A program made the translations under genes and the position numbers. Shown in pieces: positions 1-8,900 of a DNA stretch of 64,000 bases (position 1 is its first letter; each line of letters begins with the position of its first letter). The stretch is from Castellaniella sp041677825 (GTDB lineage: Bacteria; Pseudomonadota; Gammaproteobacteria; Burkholderiales; Burkholderiaceae_B): NCBI RefSeq assembly GCF_041677825.1, contig NZ_JBAYPG010000015.1, forward strand, positions 1 to 64,000, read 5' to 3'. Below the pieces are notes generated by a model. It saw only the letters and a list, made by a program, of their open reading frames with translations, ran no database searches and was not told the DNA's origin.

Positions 1-118
1 AGTTGCGTCTGCAGCCTCGAAAAACCGTTCAAAACAACACGACAAATGCTTCACAAGCATCAACGAGCTGATGGTCACTGAAAAACAGCGATCTCAGCCT
101 GCTGACGAAATATGCGGG

Positions 119-826
119 CTAGCTGGCCAGAAACAGAAACAGCGTAGGTTTTCTGTCCAGATCGGGCCGGGCATTCTGGCGCCACTGGGCGATGCTGCGA
201 GTCATGATGGCTTCATCCGCGCAGGTCAGGGCGCTGGCGACGCACAGGCGCGTGCCCGGATGCAGGCTGCGCAGCAGGGCATCGAACAGGGCCGCGTTGC
301 GGTAGGGGGTTTCGATCAGGATCTGCGTCTGCGATTGCCGCCGCGATTCGGTTTCCCAGCGACGCAGGCAGGCATCGCGCTCGGGTGCCTTGATGGGCGC
401 ATAGCCATGAAAGGCAAAACGCTGGCCCTGCAGGCCGCTGGCCATCAACCCGAGCATGATGGACGACGGGCCCGTCCAGGGGACCACCCGTATGCCCAGG
501 GCATGGGCCTGGGCCACGACCCGTGCGCCCGGATCGGCAACGGCCGGGCAACCCGCCTCTGACACCAGGCCCAGATCGGCGCCCGCAGGCATCCCCTGCA
601 ACCAGTGGCGAATCTGCGCATCGCCCGTGTCGGCCCGCAAGACCTGGATGTCGATTTGCGCCAGGGGAATGGCGGTCTCGAGCTGTTTCAGGAAGGCGCG
701 GGCTGACTTGGCGTTTTCGGCAATGAAATGCCGCAGCTGGACGGCGATTTCCTGGGCGTGGCGCGGCAGCCAGCGATCGGGGGGGCTGTCGCCCAGGCCC
801 ACCGGGATCAGGTGCAGGGTGGTCAT
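119..826 (-). CDS. RsmI-like SAM-dependent methyltransferase
   Basis: Tetrapyrrole-methylase-fold methyltransferase resembling RsmI, the 16S rRNA C1402 2'-O-ribose methylase. The protein (235 aa from the chosen ATG) carries a block reading GLVSEAGCPAVADPG followed by GPSSIMLGL and a GxxxxRFAFHGY segment, the order found in RsmI-type SAM-binding proteins. Upstream in-frame ATGs would add about 19 residues that overlap maf, so I chose the ATG whose first base overlaps the maf stop (ATGA). It is the second gene of a maf operon. The family is clear, but the substrate may not be rRNA C1402, because a canonical rsmI usually sits elsewhere in these genomes. Confidence 0.85.
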   Translation of the reverse strand: MTTLHLIPVGLGDSPPDRWLPRHAQEIAVQLRHFIAENAKSARAFLKQLETAIPLAQIDIQVLRADTGDAQIRHWLQGMPAGADLGLVSEAGCPAVADPGARVVAQAHALGIRVVPWTGPSSIMLGLMASGLQGQRFAFHGYAPIKAPERDACLRRWETESRRQSQTQILIETPYRNAALFDALLRSLHPGTRLCVASALTCADEAIMTRSIAQWRQNARPDLDRKPTLFLFLAS

Positions 827-1413
827 GGCGTGCGGGGTGGGGGGCTGAGAGGATCGAGACCAAAATGGCGCAGCATGCGGCACAATGCCATCAACGGCAG
901 GCCGATGAGCGCCGTGGGGTCTTCGCTGCGGATCGATTGCATCAGGGCGATACCCAGTTTCTCGACCTTGGCGCTGCCAGCCGTGTCCCAGGGCTTCTCG
1001 GCGTGCAGGTAATAGTGGATCTGGGCATCGGTGAGCGGCAGGAAATCACACTCGGTGGCGATCGTGTCGCATTGTTCCCGTGTGCCCCGGCGTACGCAGA
1101 CGGCGGTATGAAATCGTACGGTCTGTCCGCTGAATTGCCGCAACTGGGCAAAGGCCGCGTTCTGGTTGCCCGGCTTGCCGATGGCCATGCCGCCGAATTC
1201 GGCCACCTGATCCGAACCGATCACCAGCGCATCGGGTGCCGTTCGGGCCACATGCCCGGCTTTCTGGACAGCCAGCCGCAAGGCCTGGGCTTGCGGTGTT
1301 TCACCGGGCTGGCGGGTTTCGTCGATATCGGGTGCCCGTACTTCGAAGGCCAGTTGCAGGCGCTCGAGCAGGCTGCGCCGATAGGGTGAGCTGGAGGCGA
1401 GGATCAGTTGCAT
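823..1413 (-). CDS. Maf/YceF family nucleotide pyrophosphatase
   Basis: House-cleaning nucleoside-triphosphate pyrophosphatase of the Maf family (196 aa). The N-terminus LILASSSPYRRSLLERL is the Maf signature, and IGSDQVAEF with the following GKP is typical of the YceF branch, which hydrolyses m7GTP and related modified nucleotides. The start is the ATG immediately before LILASSS. Longer readings of the frame run antisense through yceD and are not credible. It is divergent from yceD across only 27 bases and overlaps the downstream methyltransferase by an ATGA. The placement next to yceD-rpmF-plsX is the usual betaproteobacterial arrangement. Confidence 0.92.
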   Translation of the reverse strand: MQLILASSSPYRRSLLERLQLAFEVRAPDIDETRQPGETPQAQALRLAVQKAGHVARTAPDALVIGSDQVAEFGGMAIGKPGNQNAAFAQLRQFSGQTVRFHTAVCVRRGTREQCDTIATECDFLPLTDAQIHYYLHAEKPWDTAGSAKVEKLGIALMQSIRSEDPTALIGLPLMALCRMLRHFGLDPLSPPPRTP

Positions 1414-1440
1414 GTTCGTGATTTTATCAAGTAACATGCT

Positions 1441-1971
1441 ATGTTTTCCTTTATGGCTAAAGCCATGGTGATCGATTCGATTGCCTTTGCCCGTTTGGGG
1501 CACGAGCTTTCGGGCACGCTTCAGGTGGGCAGCTGCAGTCGGCTGTGCCAGGGGTTGCCGTCGCCGCAGGCTGGCTCGGTGGTCTGGTCGCTTGCCGGGC
1601 GTCACGAGCCCGGTGCAGACGGGGCCTGGCTCGACGTTCGCGCGCAGGGGTGCGTACGTGCAGTGTGTCAGCGCTGCCTGCAACCCTTTGACCTCGAGCT
1701 GCGGGTGCACCGGTCCCTGGGTCTGGTCGAAAGCCAGAGCCAGCTCGATGCCATGGACGCGCTCCAGACAGAAGACCCCGACACCGAGTACATGCTCGCA
1801 GAGGCGCATCTCGAGGTGCTCGAACTGATCGAAGACGAGCTCATCCTGGCCATGCCGTTTGCCCCGCATCATGAACATTGCCCCGCGCCGATGCCCGGTG
1901 GCGCTGCACCAGAAGACGGCCGGAAGTCGCCTTTCGCGGTGCTCGCCACGCTGAAGCACGGGAAAAACTGA
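1441..1971 (+). CDS. yceD: YceD/DUF177 family 23S rRNA accumulation protein
   Basis: YceD (DUF177) family protein, known in other bacteria to be needed for 23S rRNA accumulation and commonly placed directly before rpmF. The characteristic paired cysteines appear as CVRAVCQRCLQPF near residues 70-85, followed by an acidic stretch and a short C-terminal FAVLATLK segment, which is typical of the family. ATGs at 1441, 1453 and 1465 are all possible and none has a clear Shine-Dalgarno sequence; the short gap to divergent maf may favour one of the later two. First gene of the yceD-rpmF-plsX-fab operon. Confidence 0.88.
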   Translation: MFSFMAKAMVIDSIAFARLGHELSGTLQVGSCSRLCQGLPSPQAGSVVWSLAGRHEPGADGAWLDVRAQGCVRAVCQRCLQPFDLELRVHRSLGLVESQSQLDAMDALQTEDPDTEYMLAEAHLEVLELIEDELILAMPFAPHHEHCPAPMPGGAAPEDGRKSPFAVLATLKHGKN

Positions 1972-2035
1972 ACGCATTATTTTCAACCCAGGGGTCTGCC
2001 CATACCAGCGGGCAGCCCGGATCACAGGAGTCATC

Positions 2036-2218
2036 ATGGCTGTCCAGCAAAACAAGAAGAGCCCATCGCGGCGTGGCATGCATCGTTCGCATGATTCTCT
2101 CGCCGTGCCTGCCACGGCCATAGAGCCCACCACGGGCGAACTGCACCTGCGTCACCACATCAGCCCCAATGGCGTGTATCGTGGGCGCAAGGTCATCCAG
2201 ACCAAGAACGACGACTGA
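2036..2218 (+). CDS. rpmF: 50S ribosomal protein L32
   Basis: Small, basic 60-residue ribosomal protein L32. It begins AVQQNKKSPSRRGMHRSHD and ends GVYRGRKVIQTKNDD, both diagnostic. A good Shine-Dalgarno (ACAGGAG) lies a few bases before the ATG. It lies between yceD and plsX, the classic arrangement that co-transcribes L32 with lipid-synthesis genes. The zinc-ligand cysteines of some L32 proteins are absent here, as in many proteobacteria. Confidence 0.98.
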   Translation: MAVQQNKKSPSRRGMHRSHDSLAVPATAIEPTTGELHLRHHISPNGVYRGRKVIQTKNDD

Positions 2219-2241
2219 TCCAGCCGCTCTGCGCCGAACGG

Positions 2242-3300
2242 ATGCCTGAACGTCGCGTCTGCATCGCCATCGACTGCATGGGCGGTGATCATGGGTTGCC
2301 GGTCACGGTGCCGGCCGCCGTGGCCTTTGTTCGCGCGCACGCCGATGTGCGTTGCCTGTTGGTGGGTGATGAATCCCTGATTGCGGCCGCGTTGCAGGAT
2401 CAGGCGGCGCCGCATGGCGCATTCGAGGTCATTCATGCGTCCGAGATCGTGACCATGCATGATTCGGTCGAGATTGCCCTGCGGCGCAAGAAGAACTCGT
2501 CCATGCGACTGGCGGTCCAGGCTGTCAAGGACGGCCAGGCACAGGCCGCCATATCGGCCGGCAATACGGGTGCCTGGATGGCCATCTCGCGCTACGTGCT
2601 CAAGACGCTCGATGGCATCGACCGGCCTGCCATTGCGACCGCGCTGCCCAATCAGGCGGGCGGCGCCACGACGGTGCTCGATCTGGGGGCCAATGTCGAC
2701 TGTTCGGCCGAGCATCTGCTGCAGTTCGGCCTCATGGGGGCCGCCCTGGTCTCCACGGTCGATCGCAAGGCCCAGCCGGTCGTGGGGCTGCTCAACATCG
2801 GTGAAGAACTCATCAAGGGCAACGAGGTCGTCAAGCAGGCGGCCGAGCTGTTGCGGGCCAGCGGCCTGAATTTCCACGGCAATGTCGAGGGCGACGATAT
2901 CTTCAAGGGCACGGTCGACGTGGTCGTGTGCGATGGGTTCGTGGGCAATGTGGTGCTCAAGTCCATCGAGGGCCTGGCGCGCATGATCGGCACCATGATG
3001 CGCGAAGAATTCCATCGAAACCCGCTCACCAAGGCCGCTGGCCTGGTGGCGACACCCGTGCTGCAGCGCTTCCGCGCCCGGGTCGACAATCGCCGCTACA
3101 ATGGTGCGGCTTTGCTGGGGCTGCGCGGGATCGTCATCAAGAGTCACGGGTCGGCCGATGTCTATGCATTTGGCCAGGCGCTGATGCGTGCCCGGGAGGC
3201 CGTGCTCAATGGCCTGCTTGAAGGCACTGTCCAGCGCCTCGATGTTTTGCGCAGCCAGATGTTGCCGTCCGTGCGAGGCGACGCCGGGCTGTCCTCCTAG
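2242..3300 (+). CDS. plsX: Phosphate acyltransferase PlsX
   Basis: PlsX converts acyl-ACP to acyl-phosphate, the donor used by PlsY for the first acylation of glycerol-3-phosphate in phospholipid synthesis. The 352-residue protein is of normal length. It has the N-terminal CIAIDCMGGDHG motif, ISAGNTGAWM, and the C-terminal block VVCDGFVGNVVLKSIEG. It follows rpmF by 23 bases and is followed by fabH in the same direction, so it links ribosomal protein and membrane lipid synthesis in one transcription unit. Confidence 0.97.
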   Translation: MPERRVCIAIDCMGGDHGLPVTVPAAVAFVRAHADVRCLLVGDESLIAAALQDQAAPHGAFEVIHASEIVTMHDSVEIALRRKKNSSMRLAVQAVKDGQAQAAISAGNTGAWMAISRYVLKTLDGIDRPAIATALPNQAGGATTVLDLGANVDCSAEHLLQFGLMGAALVSTVDRKAQPVVGLLNIGEELIKGNEVVKQAAELLRASGLNFHGNVEGDDIFKGTVDVVVCDGFVGNVVLKSIEGLARMIGTMMREEFHRNPLTKAAGLVATPVLQRFRARVDNRRYNGAALLGLRGIVIKSHGSADVYAFGQALMRAREAVLNGLLEGTVQRLDVLRSQMLPSVRGDAGLSS

Positions 3301-3318
3301 TCTCTTTTGGAACCGATC

Positions 3319-4293
3319 ATGCCGTTTGCCAGGATCACAGGAACCGGCGGCTATCTGCCCCCCCGTATCGTCACCAACAATGATCTGGCTGCCGATCTGG
3401 CTGCACGGGGTATCGAAACATCCGACACCTGGATTGTCGAGCGCACGGGCATCCATCAGCGCCATATCGCCGAACCGGGCGTAAAGACCAGCACGCTGGC
3501 CACGGCTGCGGCCCGGGCTGCCCTCGATAGCGCGGGGCTGCAGGCGGGCGACATCGATCTCATCATCGTGGCCACGTCCACGCCCGACTTCATCTTTCCC
3601 AGCACGGCCTGTCTCGTGCAGGCCAATCTGGGTGTGGGCGGTGCTGCGGCATTCGACATCCAGGCCGTATGCAGCGGGTTTGTCTATGCTCTGGCCACGG
3701 CCAATGCGTTCATCCGGTCGGGGCAGGCACAGCATGCGCTGGTCATCGGCGCCGAAGTCTTCTCGAGCATCCTCGACTGGAATGATCGCCGCACCTGCGT
3801 GCTGTTTGGCGATGGCGCAGGCGCCGTCGTCCTCAGTGCCGCCGAAGCGCCGGGCGTTCTGGCCACCAGGCTGAACGCCGACGGGCGTCAGCAACACATT
3901 CTGTGCGCGGCCGGAACGGTCGAGGCGGGCAAGGTCACCGGCGACCCATTCCTGCGCATGGATGGCCAGGCCGTGTTCAAGCTGGCTGTGAACTCCCTGG
4001 TGCAGTCGGCACGCGACGTATGCGCGCAAGCAGGCATAGCCATCGACGATATCGACTGGATGGTGCCCCATCAGGCGAACATTCGTATACTGAACTTCAT
4101 CAGCCGCCGGTTGGGTCTGTCCGACGAGCGTCTGGTGGTCACGCTCGATCGGCACGCCAACACGTCAGCCGCCAGCGTGCCGCTCGCGCTTGATGTCGCC
4201 TGCCGCGATGGCCGCATCCGCGCTGGCCAGACCGTGCTGCTGCAGGGGGTGGGTGGCGGTTTCACCTGGGGCTCGGTGCTGGTCAGGATTTAA
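3319..4293 (+). CDS. fabH: 3-oxoacyl-ACP synthase III (FabH)
   Basis: FabH (KAS III) condenses acetyl-CoA with malonyl-ACP to start fatty-acid synthesis. From the ATG at 3319 the protein has 324 residues. The catalytic triad is visible: Cys118 in IQAVCSGFVY, His251 in VPHQANIRI and Asn281 in RHANTSAAS. A TTG at 3307 would add four residues, but GGA spacing favours the ATG, whose first residues MPFARITGTG match the family. It lies 18 bases after plsX and 10 bases before fabD. Confidence 0.97.
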   Translation: MPFARITGTGGYLPPRIVTNNDLAADLAARGIETSDTWIVERTGIHQRHIAEPGVKTSTLATAAARAALDSAGLQAGDIDLIIVATSTPDFIFPSTACLVQANLGVGGAAAFDIQAVCSGFVYALATANAFIRSGQAQHALVIGAEVFSSILDWNDRRTCVLFGDGAGAVVLSAAEAPGVLATRLNADGRQQHILCAAGTVEAGKVTGDPFLRMDGQAVFKLAVNSLVQSARDVCAQAGIAIDDIDWMVPHQANIRILNFISRRLGLSDERLVVTLDRHANTSAASVPLALDVACRDGRIRAGQTVLLQGVGGGFTWGSVLVRI

Positions 4294-4303
4294 GGTTCGA
4301 CTC

Positions 4304-5236
4304 ATGAAGATTGCGTTCGTATTTCCCGGTCAGGGCTCGCAGAGTGTCGGCATGATGGCTGCCTGGGGCGGCAACGATGCCGTGCGCAGCACCCTGCAGG
4401 CCGGCGATCAGGCATTGGGTGAAGATCTCTCCGGCCTCATGGAGCGCGGGCCGGCCGACGCACTCAACCTGACTGCCAACACGCAGCCGGCCATGCTGCT
4501 GGCCTCCGTGGCCGCATACCACGCCTGGTTGCAGGCGGGCGGGCGCCCGCCGGATCTGGTCGCGGGGCACAGCCTGGGCGAGTATTCCGCCCTGGTGGCG
4601 GCCGGGTCCCTCGATCTGGCCGATGCCCTGCGTCTCGTGCGGGTGCGTGCAAATGCCATGCAGTCGGCCGTACCGGTGGGTGAAGGCGGCATGGCGGCCA
4701 TTCTGGGTCTGGCTGACGAAGTCGTTGCCCAAGTGTGCCATGAGGCCGCGGATGGCGAGGTCGTCGAACCCGTCAATTTCAATGCGCCCGAGCAGGTCGT
4801 GATCGCGGGTCATGCCGCCGCGGTCCAGCGTGCCTGCGAACGGGCGCGTGCAGCCGGTGCCAGGCGGGCGCTGCCTTTGCCGGTCTCGGCACCGTTTCAC
4901 TCGAGTCTGCTCGAGCCGGCAGCCGCCGTGCTGCGCAACGCGCTGGCCGAATTGCCCTTGCATGCGCCCGGCATGCCTTTGGTCAATAATGTCGATGTCG
5001 CCAGCCCACAGGATCCGCAGGCCATTCGCGACGCGCTGGTGCGTCAGGCCTGGCACCCGGTCCGCTGGGTCGAAGTCATCCAGGCCTTGAGGCAACGGGG
5101 GGTGGGCCACGTGGTCGAATGTGGCCCGGGCAAGGTTCTTGTCGGGCTGATCAAGCGGATCGATCGCGATATGCAGACGTACAACATCAATGATCCGGCG
5201 TCCCTCAGGCAGACGCTGGACGCTCTCGGAGGCTGA
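4304..5236 (+). CDS. fabD: Malonyl-CoA:ACP transacylase (FabD)
   Basis: FabD loads malonyl groups from CoA onto acyl carrier protein. The 310-residue protein starts KIAFVFPGQGSQSVGMM, has the GHSLGEYSALVAAG nucleophile elbow (Ser90) and the catalytic His199 in SAPFHSSLLEP. A longer reading of the frame begins inside fabH and lacks homology, so the ATG at 4304 is the start. It sits in fabH-fabD-fabG order and is separated from fabG by a single base, implying translational coupling. Confidence 0.97.
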   Translation: MKIAFVFPGQGSQSVGMMAAWGGNDAVRSTLQAGDQALGEDLSGLMERGPADALNLTANTQPAMLLASVAAYHAWLQAGGRPPDLVAGHSLGEYSALVAAGSLDLADALRLVRVRANAMQSAVPVGEGGMAAILGLADEVVAQVCHEAADGEVVEPVNFNAPEQVVIAGHAAAVQRACERARAAGARRALPLPVSAPFHSSLLEPAAAVLRNALAELPLHAPGMPLVNNVDVASPQDPQAIRDALVRQAWHPVRWVEVIQALRQRGVGHVVECGPGKVLVGLIKRIDRDMQTYNINDPASLRQTLDALGG

Positions 5237-5237
5237 C

Positions 5238-5978
5238 ATGTCAGATGCTGTTCTGGCGGGCAGGATTGCCCTGGTTACGGGGGCCTCGCGCGGTATCGGC
5301 CGTGCGACGGCGCTCGAGTTGGCGCAGGCTGGCGCCACGGTGGTGGGTACCGCCACCACGGAATCCGGTGCCCAGGGCATTCGCGAGGCACTGGCGGCTT
5401 ACGGCGGGCGGGGCATGGTGCTCGATGTCACCGATGAGGCCGCGTGTGACGCGCTGCTGGCTGAACTCGCCGCCGAAGGCGCGCCCCATATACTGGTCAA
5501 CAATGCCGGCATCACCCGTGACGGCCTGATCCTGCGCATGAAGGACGAAGACTGGGCCGCAGTGCTGCAAACCAATCTGGCTGCCGTCTTTCGCCTGTGC
5601 CGGGGGGTCGCCAGGGTCATGATGAAGGCGCGCTGGGGCCGTATCATCAACATCACGTCGGTCGTCGGCTACAGCGGCAATCCGGGCCAGGCCAATTATG
5701 CGGCCTCCAAAGCCGGCGTGGCAGGCCTGTCGCGTTCGCTGGCCGCCGAACTCGGCAGCCGAGGCATTACGGTCAACTGTGTGGCGCCCGGTTTCATCGA
5801 TACCGACATGACGCGCGCACTGAGTGATGCGCAGACGGCTGCCATTCTGCAGCAGATCCCATTGGGACGGCTGGGGTCGCCCGCCGAGGTCGCGTCTGCC
5901 GTGGCCTGGCTGGCCAGCCCCCAGGCCGCGTATGTCACCGGTACAACGGTGCATGTCAATGGTGGCATGTACATGTAG
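5238..5978 (+). CDS. fabG: 3-oxoacyl-ACP reductase (FabG)
   Basis: FabG is the NADPH-dependent reductase of the elongation cycle, a classical short-chain dehydrogenase. Features in its 246 residues are the cofactor motif TGASRGIG (14-21), NNAG (88-91), and catalytic Ser141, Tyr154 and Lys158 (NYAASK). The C-terminus TGTTVHVNGGMYM is the typical FabG ending. The start ATG at 5238 has an upstream GGAGG within the end of fabD. It is the last gene before a promoter-bearing gap ahead of acpP. Confidence 0.97.
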   Translation: MSDAVLAGRIALVTGASRGIGRATALELAQAGATVVGTATTESGAQGIREALAAYGGRGMVLDVTDEAACDALLAELAAEGAPHILVNNAGITRDGLILRMKDEDWAAVLQTNLAAVFRLCRGVARVMMKARWGRIINITSVVGYSGNPGQANYAASKAGVAGLSRSLAAELGSRGITVNCVAPGFIDTDMTRALSDAQTAAILQQIPLGRLGSPAEVASAVAWLASPQAAYVTGTTVHVNGGMYM

Positions 5979-6067
5979 GGTGGCCGCTACAGATGCGCGC
6001 CGACTAAGGTAAAATCCGTCAAAAGTTTTTTCATTCCCTTCCCGCAGCCCGGTTCCTGAAGTTTGGC

Positions 6068-6073
6068 TATAAT
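6068..6073 (+). promoter_or_regulatory. Candidate acpP promoter -10 element
   Basis: A perfect TATAAT lies in the 125-base fabG-acpP gap, about 30 bases before the acpP ATG. I do not see a convincing -35 at 16-18 bases. A separate promoter for acpP would fit its very high expression relative to the other fab genes. Inferred from sequence only. Confidence 0.5.
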
Positions 6074-6103
6074 TCGCGGGGTTTTCCCAAACTGGAGATA
6101 TGC

Positions 6104-6343
6104 ATGGAAAGCATCGAACAGCGCGTCAAGAAGATCGTCGCTGAGCAACTCGGCGTCAACGAAGCCGAGATCAAGAACGAGTCTTCCTTCCTTGACGACC
6201 TCGGTGCCGATTCGCTCGACATGGTCGAACTCGTAATGGCCCTCGAAGACGAATTCGAAACCGAGATTCCCGACGAGGAAGCTGAAAAAATCACCACGGT
6301 GCAGCAGGCGATCGATTACATCACGTCGCACAGCAAGCAGTAA
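6104..6343 (+). CDS. acpP: Acyl carrier protein
   Basis: Acyl carrier protein, 79 residues, strongly acidic. Ser37 in GADSLDMVELVMALE is the site of 4'-phosphopantetheine attachment. The N-terminus MESIEQRVKKIVAEQLGV and the end TVQQAIDYITSH are canonical. CTGGAGAT upstream gives a good ribosome-binding site. It carries the growing acyl chain for the neighbouring FabD, FabG, FabH and FabF enzymes. Base composition is less GC-biased than the neighbours because of its Glu/Asp/Lys codons, as usual for highly expressed acpP. Confidence 0.99.
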   Translation: MESIEQRVKKIVAEQLGVNEAEIKNESSFLDDLGADSLDMVELVMALEDEFETEIPDEEAEKITTVQQAIDYITSHSKQ

Positions 6344-6356
6344 TCCCTCCCGTCCC

Positions 6357-6372
6357 GGCCGCCCTGGCGGCC
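6357..6372 (+). terminator. GC hairpin after acpP (possible partial terminator)
   Basis: GGCCGCC and GGCGGCC are separated by CT, forming a compact hairpin 13 bases after the acpP stop. No T tract follows, so it is more likely an mRNA-stabilising or pausing hairpin than a complete intrinsic terminator. It could help set a high acpP to fabF ratio. Confidence 0.4.
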
Positions 6373-6473
6373 GTATCAGGTCAGGCGGTTCATGGCGGGT
6401 CGAGTTCGGGCGCAGGCTGCATTGCTGTCCGGTACCTGCCAAGGGCCGCCTTTCCCATTTACAGGAGTCCATC

Positions 6474-7703
6474 GTGAAGCGACGCGTCGTGATCACTGGC
6501 CTGGGTATCGTTTCGCCTGTCGGCAACGACGTGCAGACTGCATGGGGAAATATCCTGGCAGGCCAGTCCGGCATCGGGCCGGTTACGCGCTTTGATGCAT
6601 CCGTACTCAACAGCCAGATCGCCGGCGAAGTCAAGGATTTTGACATCACCGGGTATGTGCCCGCCAAAGAAGCCCGGCAGATGGATACCTTCATCCATTA
6701 TGGGGTGGCTGCCGGCATCCAGGCCTGGCGTGATTCAGGTCTCGAGATCGACCGCGAAGATGCCGATCGCATCGGGACCATCATTGGCTCGGGCATCGGC
6801 GGGCTGCCGCGTATCGAGGAAACCCAGGCCGAATTCCTGCAGCGCGGCGCGCGCCGCATCTCGCCCTTTTTCGTGCCGGCCTCGCTCATCAATCTCATTT
6901 CGGGGCAATTGTCGATCCTGCTGGGTCTCAAGGGGCCCAGCTACGCGGTGGTTTCGGCCTGTACCACGGGCCTGCACTGTATCGGCGATGCGGCGCGCCT
7001 GATCGAATACGGCGATGCCGATGCGATGGTGGCGGGTGGTGCGGAAAGCTCGGTGTCGCCGCTGGGCATGGGCGGGTTTGCCGCCATGCGTGCCCTGTCC
7101 ACACGCAATGATGATCCGGCAGGTGCCTCGCGCCCATTCGATCGTGACCGTGATGGGTTCGTACTGGGCGAAGGGGCCGGGGTGCTGGTTCTCGAAGAGC
7201 TCGAACATGCGCGCAGGCGTGGTGCGCGCATTTATGGCGAATTCCTTGGCATGGGCATGAGTTCGGACGCACACCATATCACCAGCCCCGACCAGGATGG
7301 CCCCCGGCGCGGCATGCTGCATGCCTTGCGCAACAGCGGGGTCAATGCCGATGACATCTCTTACGTCAATGCGCATGGCACGTCCACACCGCTTGGCGAC
7401 AAGAACGAAACCTGCGCCCTCAAACTGGCCTTTGGTGATCACGCGCGCAAGCTGGTGGTCAATTCCACCAAATCCATGACAGGTCATCTGCTGGGCGCAG
7501 CCGGCGGTATCGAAGCGGTGTTCACCACGCTGGCTGTCCACCATCAGGTGTCGCCTCCCACCATCAATCTGGTTCATCAGGATCCCGAATGCGATCTGGA
7601 TTACTGTGCCAATCAGGCGCGCGATCTCGACATCCATGTGGCCTTGTCCAACTCGTTTGGCTTTGGCGGCACCAATGGCTCGATGATCGTCGGGCGGTTC
7701 TGA
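6474..7703 (+). CDS. fabF: 3-oxoacyl-ACP synthase II (FabF)
   Basis: FabF (KAS II) performs the condensation step of fatty-acid elongation. The 409-residue protein shows Cys163 in VVSACTTGLHC, His301 in NAHGTSTPLGD and Lys333/His338 in STKSMTGHLLGAAGG, the KAS II active-site set. The start codon is GTG, supported by ACAGGAG seven bases upstream and by the N-terminus KRRVVITGLGIVSPVG. The frame also continues upstream without an ATG of comparable quality. It ends the fatty-acid cluster and is 51 bases from rpoE. Confidence 0.97.
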   Translation: MKRRVVITGLGIVSPVGNDVQTAWGNILAGQSGIGPVTRFDASVLNSQIAGEVKDFDITGYVPAKEARQMDTFIHYGVAAGIQAWRDSGLEIDREDADRIGTIIGSGIGGLPRIEETQAEFLQRGARRISPFFVPASLINLISGQLSILLGLKGPSYAVVSACTTGLHCIGDAARLIEYGDADAMVAGGAESSVSPLGMGGFAAMRALSTRNDDPAGASRPFDRDRDGFVLGEGAGVLVLEELEHARRRGARIYGEFLGMGMSSDAHHITSPDQDGPRRGMLHALRNSGVNADDISYVNAHGTSTPLGDKNETCALKLAFGDHARKLVVNSTKSMTGHLLGAAGGIEAVFTTLAVHHQVSPPTINLVHQDPECDLDYCANQARDLDIHVALSNSFGFGGTNGSMIVGRF

Positions 7704-7754
7704 TCGCGCCCGGCCAGGCAGGCGGCACAAGGGGCGCCGGGGCAGGCGCGTCTC

Positions 7755-8354
7755 ATGGCTGAACGGGATGTGGATCAGGCGCTGGTCCGACGGGTGCAGG
7801 GTGGCGAGCGCCAGGCATTCGACCTGCTGGTCATCAAATACCAGCGCCGCATCATGCGCCTGCTGGCCCGCCTGGTGCATGATCCTGCCGAAGTCGAGGA
7901 CCTCGCCCAGGACGTCTTCATCAAGGCCTGGCGTGCCTTGCCGCAATTCCGGGGTGAAAGCGCGTTCTATACCTGGCTCTACCGCATTGCGCTGAACACG
8001 GCGCGCAACTGGCTGGCCACCCGCAAGCGCCAGCCGATCCGCGTGGATGCCCCTGAAAACGAGGACGGCGAAACTTTTTCAGCCGATGACAGCCTAACTG
8101 ATTACACCACGCCCGAGTCGGCCGCGGTCAGCCGCGAGATCGTGGATACGATCAACCACACGATCGAGGATCTGCCCGAAGACCAGCGTACTGCCATCGT
8201 ACTGCGCGAAATCGAAGGGATGACTTATGAAGAAATTGCCCAGATCATGCAATGCCCTGTCGGAACCGTTCGCTCACGCATCTATCGTGCGCGTGAAGCG
8301 ATTGCCCACCGCCTGCGCCCAGTGCTCGGAAATGGCGCTGACCGCCGCTGGTGA
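7755..8354 (+). CDS. rpoE: RNA polymerase sigma factor RpoE (sigma-E/AlgU)
   Basis: ECF sigma factor of the RpoE/AlgU group that directs the envelope-stress regulon. In 199 residues, region 2 includes AFDLLVIKYQRRIMRLLARLV and DLAQDVFIKAWRALPQF, and region 4 includes LPEDQRTAIVLREIEGMTYEEIA with the HTH CPVGTVRSRIYRARE. It lies directly upstream of rseA, rseB and mucD, so the sigma factor, its anti-sigma, the sensor and a periplasmic protease are co-encoded. Expected to be held inactive by RseA until outer-membrane protein misfolding is sensed. Confidence 0.96.
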   Translation: MAERDVDQALVRRVQGGERQAFDLLVIKYQRRIMRLLARLVHDPAEVEDLAQDVFIKAWRALPQFRGESAFYTWLYRIALNTARNWLATRKRQPIRVDAPENEDGETFSADDSLTDYTTPESAAVSREIVDTINHTIEDLPEDQRTAIVLREIEGMTYEEIAQIMQCPVGTVRSRIYRAREAIAHRLRPVLGNGADRRW

Positions 8355-8366
8355 TGGGGGGCATTG

Positions 8367-8900
8367 ATGGAAGCGCACACACCTCATGACCTGGACCACC
8401 TGGCCCCCCGGGACACCGACTGGGAGGCCAATATCTCCGCCTGGGTCGATGGCGAGGCCGACCTGCGTGCCGAAGAGCTCGACAATCCGTACGGGCGGCA
8501 GGTCTGGGATACCTATCATCTGATTGGCGATGTCATGCGCAGTGCCGACCTTGCGATACGTCCATCGGATCGCTTCTATGCCAGGCTGTCGGCAGCCGTG
8601 GCCGCCGAACCGGTCGTTGCCACGTCCGTCGCCTGGTGGCGCAGGCCAGCGGCCCGCCAGACCTTTGCGGGGCTGGCCATGGCTGCAGCCGTGGCGTCGG
8701 TGGTCTGGGTCAACTGGTCTGCGCTGCTCGGGCCGCAGCCGGTTGATACGGCGCCACGTCTGGCCCTGGCGACCGACGTGGAACCGGCACCGCTCACGGG
8801 CACGGATGTCAGGCTCGATGGCTATATGGCGGCGCATCGGGCCATGACGGGCGGCGCACCCATACGGCAGGTGGCCTTCGATCCCATGGGGCAGCACTGA
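8367..8900 (+). CDS. rseA: Anti-sigma-E factor RseA/MucA
   Basis: Anti-sigma factor of the RseA family, a single-pass inner-membrane protein that sequesters RpoE. The cytoplasmic N-terminal domain contains ISAWVDGEADLRAEEL and DTYHLIGDVMRSADL, the conserved sigma-binding region, followed by a membrane helix at about residues 98-118 (FAGLAMAAAVASVVWVNW) and a short periplasmic tail. A TTG one codon earlier is also possible; the ATG at 8367 is preferred. Its stop shares a base with the rseB ATG (TGATG), so the two are translationally coupled. Confidence 0.9.
   Translation: MEAHTPHDLDHLAPRDTDWEANISAWVDGEADLRAEELDNPYGRQVWDTYHLIGDVMRSADLAIRPSDRFYARLSAAVAAEPVVATSVAWWRRPAARQTFAGLAMAAAVASVVWVNWSALLGPQPVDTAPRLALATDVEPAPLTGTDVRLDGYMAAHRAMTGGAPIRQVAFDPMGQH

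Noticed and set aside
1..118. tRNA or other RNA gene at the left edge
   Set aside because: No cloverleaf or conserved tRNA elements; frames are short, so left unassigned.
2152..4155. 667-codon open frame on the minus strand
   Set aside because: Antisense to plsX and fabH, which are certain; long antisense frames are expected in GC-rich coding DNA, and the translation has no recognisable domain.
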